Source of the DNA: Ulvibacterium sp965248315
GTDB lineage: Bacteria; Bacteroidota; Bacteroidia; Flavobacteriales; Flavobacteriaceae
Length of the DNA stretch: 64,000 nucleotides
Direction: 5' to 3'
Assembly: GCF_965248315.1 (NCBI RefSeq)
Contig: NZ_CBDFIX010000002.1
Span: 186,001 to 250,000 of the forward strand
In this document: piece after piece, positions 62,835 to 64,000 of the stretch
Layout of the letters: every line of letters begins with the position of its first letter
Numbering within the stretch: the stretch's first letter is position 1
Position numbers and translations under genes: made by a program
The notes under the pieces: generated by a model
What the model saw: only the letters and a program-made list of their open reading frames with translations
Database searches by the model: none
Told to the model about the DNA's origin: nothing

Positions 62835-64000
62835 ATGAAGAAGATATTGGCGATATGTGTTATTTCGGTGCTATGGGTTTCATGTGGCACAAAAAAGGAA
62901 GAACCCATAACCATAACCCCCGAAGAGTTGCATGCTTCGGTAGATAAGGTTACTGAGATTATGATTCATGATATTTTCTCCCCACCTGTCGCTAGCCGTA
63001 TTTTTGCCTATCCAAATGTTGCAGCTTATGAAATTATGGTGTTGGGAAATGATGATTACCTTTCTTTAGCAGGGCAGTTAAAAGATCTGGATTCCATCCC
63101 CAAACCGGAAAAAGGCGTTACTATTAATTATCCATTGGCCGCCATGACCGCTCATATGGAATTGAACAAACGCCTTATTTTTTCCGAGGAAAGAATGGAA
63201 GTTTTTCGAGATAGCCTATATGGAATATGGGAAAATAAAAACCCTACTGTATTTAATGCCTCCAAGGCTTACGGATTAAAAGTGGCGGACCATATTGGGG
63301 CCTGGATGAATAAGGACAATTATGCCCAGACCCGTACTATGCCGAAATTTACGGTGGACACAGATGATCCTACGCGCTGGCAACCTACTCCCCCGGCCTA
63401 TATGGATGGTATAGAGCCACATTGGAACAAAATTCGTCCCTTCGTCATTGATTCCGCCAGCCAGTTTAAGCCTACCCCGCCACCGCCTTTCTCTATGGAA
63501 GAAAGTTCGGATTTTTACAAGGAATTGAAAGAGGTCTATGATATAAGCTTGCAAATTACCGAAGAGGGAGATGAATCCGAGGAAATAGAAATCGCACAGT
63601 TTTGGGACTGTAATCCTTATGTTTCCGTTACTCGGGGCCATTTGATGTTCGCCACCAAAAAGATAACTCCGGGAGCCCATTGGATAGGCATCACCAAAAT
63701 TGCCGCCCGAAAGACGGATAGTGATTTTAATAAAACGGTTTATGCGTACACCAAGGCGTCCATCGCTATGGCCGATGCCTTTATCAGTTGTTGGGACGAA
63801 AAGTACCGTAGTAACCTCATCCGTCCGGAAACTCTGATCAATCAGCACATAGATGATGATTGGAAGCCCGTACTTCAAACTCCTCCATTCCCGGAATATA
63901 CCAGTGGACACAGTGTGGTATCAGGAGCTGCAGCTACAGCTTTGACCGATATTTTTGGTGATGATTTTGCGTTTGACGATGATACGGAAGTTCCTTATGG
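62835..64000 (+). CDS. Vanadium-haloperoxidase/PAP2-type lipoprotein (3' end outside window)
   Basis: At least 388 residues, open to the window edge. A short lipoprotein signal ends VISVLWVSCG (C17). The fold is that of vanadium-dependent haloperoxidases and acid phosphatases: a helical core with FWDCNPYVSVTRGH, then SNLIRPETLI and the active-site stretch FPEYTSGHSVVSGAAAT. A vanadium haloperoxidase needs a lysine, two arginines and histidines; Arg and the SGH group are visible, and the remaining histidine would lie beyond the edge. Halogenation and phosphate release cannot be told apart here. Many marine Flavobacteriaceae carry such enzymes. Confidence 0.85.
   Translation, partial: MKKILAICVISVLWVSCGTKKEEPITITPEELHASVDKVTEIMIHDIFSPPVASRIFAYPNVAAYEIMVLGNDDYLSLAGQLKDLDSIPKPEKGVTINYPLAAMTAHMELNKRLIFSEERMEVFRDSLYGIWENKNPTVFNASKAYGLKVADHIGAWMNKDNYAQTRTMPKFTVDTDDPTRWQPTPPAYMDGIEPHWNKIRPFVIDSASQFKPTPPPPFSMEESSDFYKELKEVYDISLQITEEGDESEEIEIAQFWDCNPYVSVTRGHLMFATKKITPGAHWIGITKIAARKTDSDFNKTVYAYTKASIAMADAFISCWDEKYRSNLIRPETLINQHIDDDWKPVLQTPPFPEYTSGHSVVSGAAATALTDIFGDDFAFDDDTEVPY

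Noticed and set aside
63276..63911. 211-residue open frame on the minus strand near the right edge
   Set aside because: It is antisense to the haloperoxidase-type gene, whose plus-strand frame shows clear signal-peptide and active-site motifs.

Overview
The window reads as chromosome of a marine-type member of the Flavobacteriaceae (Bacteroidota). Supporting signs are Bacteroidota-type promoter boxes (TAnnTTTG) just before several genes, a SusC/SusD pair, STN-domain and DUF4249 outer-membrane systems, mevalonate-pathway enzymes, an arginine cluster with the N-succinylornithine-type transcarbamylase, and many short lipoprotein signal peptides. No rRNA, tRNA, CRISPR array, transposase or phage gene was seen.

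Layout. 1-6.1 kb: tail of an unidentified gene, a membrane polyferredoxin, a MORN-like exported protein, two family-2 glycosyltransferases and a GT-C type mannosyltransferase. 6.1-18.1 kb: a twelve-gene arginine/proline operon (GNAT, argG, argC, proC, argD, proA, proB, argF', an SDR, argB, argE, argH). It is preceded by a 26-codon open frame with four Arg codons at its end, which I read as a candidate arginine leader peptide. 18.1-18.7 kb: a DUF559 nuclease gene between two copies of a palindrome-rich repeat that share a 68-bp identical core. 18.7-23.8 kb (minus strand): an RsuA/RluB-type pseudouridine synthase whose catalytic Asp is Gln, a nitrilase, a UbiA prenyltransferase, mevalonate kinase and diphosphomevalonate decarboxylase. 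23.9-27.7 kb: TspO, DUF1697, a HI0933-family flavoprotein, a glycerophosphodiesterase and a small membrane protein.

27.7-39.0 kb: an alpha-glucan utilisation locus. lacI, pgmB, GH65 phosphorylase and GH13 amylase run leftward; susC and susD run rightward from a shared control region with a LacI-type operator. pgmB is broken by an in-frame amber codon. 39.2-51.0 kb: three tandem giant CRTAC1/ASPIC-UnbV lipoproteins, one small lipoprotein and a right-handed-repeat lipoprotein, probably one surface-protein operon. The first giant gene carries an in-frame palindromic insert. 51.0-57.6 kb (minus): a four-gene outer-membrane operon (unknown exported protein, STN-TonB receptor, DUF4249 lipoprotein, MG2/plug protein). 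57.9-62.5 kb: xylulokinase, xylose isomerase and an SSS sugar symporter. 62.8 kb to the edge: a vanadium-haloperoxidase/PAP2-type lipoprotein, cut by the window.

The strongest points for follow-up are the candidate arginine leader peptide, the repeat-flanked DUF559 gene, the Asp-to-Gln pseudouridine synthase, the nonsense codon in pgmB, and the in-frame palindromic insertion in a surface lipoprotein. All family assignments were made by reading the sequence; no search was run.
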